Assembly (NCBI GenBank): GCA_902141825.1
Contig: CABFPG010000002.1
Location: 62,001-126,000, forward strand
Reading direction: 5' to 3'
From: Thalassocella blandensis
GTDB taxonomy: Bacteria; Pseudomonadota; Gammaproteobacteria; Pseudomonadales; Cellvibrionaceae
DNA: 64,000 nt
The position numbers and the translations under genes are program-made. Positions 62,430-64,000 of this stretch are shown in pieces. The notes under the pieces are model-generated. The model did no database searches. It was not told where the DNA came from and was given only the letters and a program-made list of their open reading frames with translations. How positions within the stretch are numbered: the stretch's first letter is position 1; every line of letters starts with the position of its first letter.

Positions 62430-62850
62430 TACCAACAGGATCATGAGGAGCACGAATGTGCTCAGTTTGCGACCATCCGCGAGGGAAAAAAAGTGTATGT
62501 TGAAATTTAAGCACCCTCGCACGTCCAGTTTGATTCTCCATGGGCATTGATACGAAAAAATCTCAGGCGAAAATTTACTGGCCAGTAGCTCTGCTGAACT
62601 ATATTCTTATTCTGGACTCGAAGGTAGCGCATTCTTTCCACAATTTATCGTTTTATAAAAAACTACCGTTATAAAATGAATACACTACGATCCACAATTG
62701 CAGTGGACACTACTTCCGCCAGCAATTCTTTTTCTACTTCGCAGGCGAGTCAGAGGCGCTGACAGGTGCGTCCATTAAGATCTCGCCAACTAACTTTCGA
62801 ATCATAGCGATTTTTCGTAACTATGAGTGGCTGCGCATCTAACTCAATCA
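62430..62850. other. Intergenic region, nothing recognised
   Basis: About 420 nt with several inverted fragments (CGTTTTATAA / TTATAAAATG around 62650-62680) but no gene or clear mobile element end. Confidence 0.4.
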
Positions 62851-63363
62851 CTAAAGCCGTCCTTTAAAATCGGGAACCGGTCGCTTTTGTGCTTCACTCG
62901 CAGTTGTAACTTCTCCGTTTAGTTCAATATCGTTGATCAACCATTCCATTTCCTTAATTTCCTTACGCTGCGCCTTGATGATGCCATCTGCCAACTCTCG
63001 GACACGTACATCGCTAATTTCTGATTGCTCACTGGTCAGAATGGCAATGGAGTGATGTGGGATCATTGATCTCATGTAGGAGGAATCTTGAACTGTCGTC
63101 TGGGAGCGCACTAAAAAAAGCGCAATTACAAACACCGCAGCGCTGCCGATATATATTCCAGCGTTTAAGCGCTTGTTTTTATACATCGACAACATGAAGC
63201 TGAGCATGATGACTGCCATGGCAGCTCCCATCATCAGTGCCATATAAGTTCTTGTTTCGCTGTAAAAGACATGGCTAAATTCATAAGTGCTAAGGTATTT
63301 CAAGCAGAACATGGCGACGACCGAAGTCGTAATCATCAGGCCAAATCTTACGTAATGTGACAT
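62851..63363 (-). CDS. DUF305 domain membrane protein
   Basis: 170 residues. Three hydrophobic segments (5-22, 38-60, 70-88), then a DUF305 domain with S-Y-M-R-S-M-I-P-H-H-S-I-A-I-L-T-S, where the paired His and nearby Met are probably metal ligands. DUF305 proteins are often next to copper, silver or mercury resistance genes, in line with the location here. Confidence 0.85.
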   Translation of the reverse strand: MSHYVRFGLMITTSVVAMFCLKYLSTYEFSHVFYSETRTYMALMMGAAMAVIMLSFMLSMYKNKRLNAGIYIGSAAVFVIALFLVRSQTTVQDSSYMRSMIPHHSIAILTSEQSEISDVRVRELADGIIKAQRKEIKEMEWLINDIELNGEVTTASEAQKRPVPDFKGRL

Positions 63364-63408
63364 TGCATCCCCCTTGTTTTAATTAAGTGTTTTACGCTTG
63401 GTTTTAAA

Positions 63409-64000
63409 TTACTTCAAAAGCATCCAAGACCCCATCGCAATCATCATGAGATTTTCGGTCAGTGAAATGACACCTAGCGGCACGTTACTGTTCCCACCAA
63501 CGCAGGCACACTTAAGCTCCCGCTTATCGATGTACACTGCTTTAAAAACTGATATAGCACCTATCGTCCCAATAAATAACGCCGGCGGAGCAAAAAGCCA
63601 TGGAACAGCGCCGGTCAACATGCCTATACCTGCAAACGCCTCCAAGAGTGCGTAAAGATGCGCATAGGGCACAAACCGCATTGCCAATAAATCATAGGTA
63701 ATAAATTGCAGCGAAAAAGCACTTAAATCGCGGAGCTTTTGAATCGCCAACGCACACATACTTAGTGCAATAAATACTTCGAGAGTATAAATAATTTCTA
63801 AGCTTTGAAAGCGGCTCCAACCAAGTGCAAGGGCCATTAACAAGGTCATGCTAAAAATGGCTATGATAGGCGTATAAGTGGTTTGGCCTTCCTTGGCCAC
63901 AGATTTACCAAAGTATTTTTTGAGGTCATCGTATCCGCCGATGCGTCTGCCGCCGATAAATGTTTGCGGCGTCGTGCCTACATTGTGTTCTTTCTTAAAG
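63409..64000 (-). CDS. Glutaredoxin-MauE/DoxX-like membrane fusion (partial)
   Basis: Runs off the window end. The visible start (C-terminal end of a glutaredoxin domain) has T-P-Q-T-F-I-G-G-R-R-I-G-G-Y-D-D-L. It is followed by four to five membrane helices of the MauE/DoxX type with C-A-C-V-G-G in a loop. Fusions of glutaredoxin with a MauE-like domain occur in metal-resistance and thiol-redox settings. The GTG at 63900 is internal, not the true start. Confidence 0.75.
   Translation of the reverse strand, partial: FKKEHNVGTTPQTFIGGRRIGGYDDLKKYFGKSVAKEGQTTYTPIIAIFSMTLLMALALGWSRFQSLEIIYTLEVFIALSMCALAIQKLRDLSAFSLQFITYDLLAMRFVPYAHLYALLEAFAGIGMLTGAVPWLFAPPALFIGTIGAISVFKAVYIDKRELKCACVGGNSNVPLGVISLTENLMMIAMGSWMLLK

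Overview
The window looks like a Gram-negative, polysaccharide-degrading gammaproteobacterium, most likely of the Cellvibrionaceae (Cellvibrio / Saccharophagus / Teredinibacter type). The main clue is three consecutive giant secreted enzymes built from catalytic and sugar-binding modules joined by polyserine linkers. Periplasmic peptidoglycan enzymes, a FadE-type acyl-CoA dehydrogenase and dif-like sites of the gammaproteobacterial type agree with this. The assignment is inferred from protein style; there is no rRNA or tRNA gene in the window.

Layout. 0-13 kb: housekeeping and small secreted proteins, including a D-Ala-D-Ala endopeptidase (pbpG), an MltB-type lytic transglycosylase, a GOLPH3-like (GPP34) protein, a DUF4262 protein, a trypsin-like protease with two PPC domains, a Sde182-type nucleoside-hydrolase-like protein and FadE. 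13-26 kb: a 1408-residue secreted protein with MAM-like, thrombospondin type 3 and beta-propeller repeats, a CNNM/CBS (CorC-like) membrane protein, a double-length UvrA and an aldo/keto reductase. 26.6-38 kb: an AT-rich, gene-poor stretch with a SUKH protein, a possible cysteine-peptidase-like protein, an SDR/TetR divergent pair with a clear operator, an orphan PaoB-like FAD/[4Fe-4S] subunit and a membrane-anchored AraC regulator. 38.4-50.9 kb: the carbohydrate cluster, made of a c-type cytochrome fused to sugar-binding modules, a GH43 enzyme, an SGNH esterase and a broken glycosidase-like gene.

About 51.0-58 kb is an inovirus (filamentous phage) prophage with the canonical order: repressor, replication initiator, ssDNA-binding protein, small coat proteins, central terminator, pIII, pVI, pI/Zot. 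At its left end are two dif-like XerC/XerD sites in inverted orientation, 84 nt apart and separated by hairpins. This is the arrangement of the folded single-stranded attP of CTXphi-type phages. A run of three hairpins between a cargo membrane gene and the repressor probably contains the replication origin. A palindromic repeat family occurs in the pIII gene (adding an Arg-rich segment in frame) and again at the right end.

58-64 kb is a metal-resistance and accessory block: a KfrA-like coiled-coil protein, YnfA, a MerR-family regulator with a divergent membrane gene and a textbook 19-bp-spacer promoter, then merR-merT-merP plus a small Cys-rich protein without merA, a DUF305 protein and a glutaredoxin-MauE fusion running off the window end.

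The strongest candidates for undescribed biology are the inovirus with its inverted dif-like attachment structure, its palindromic element inserted in pIII, and the mucin-type WxxW repeats shared by two of the secreted CAZymes.
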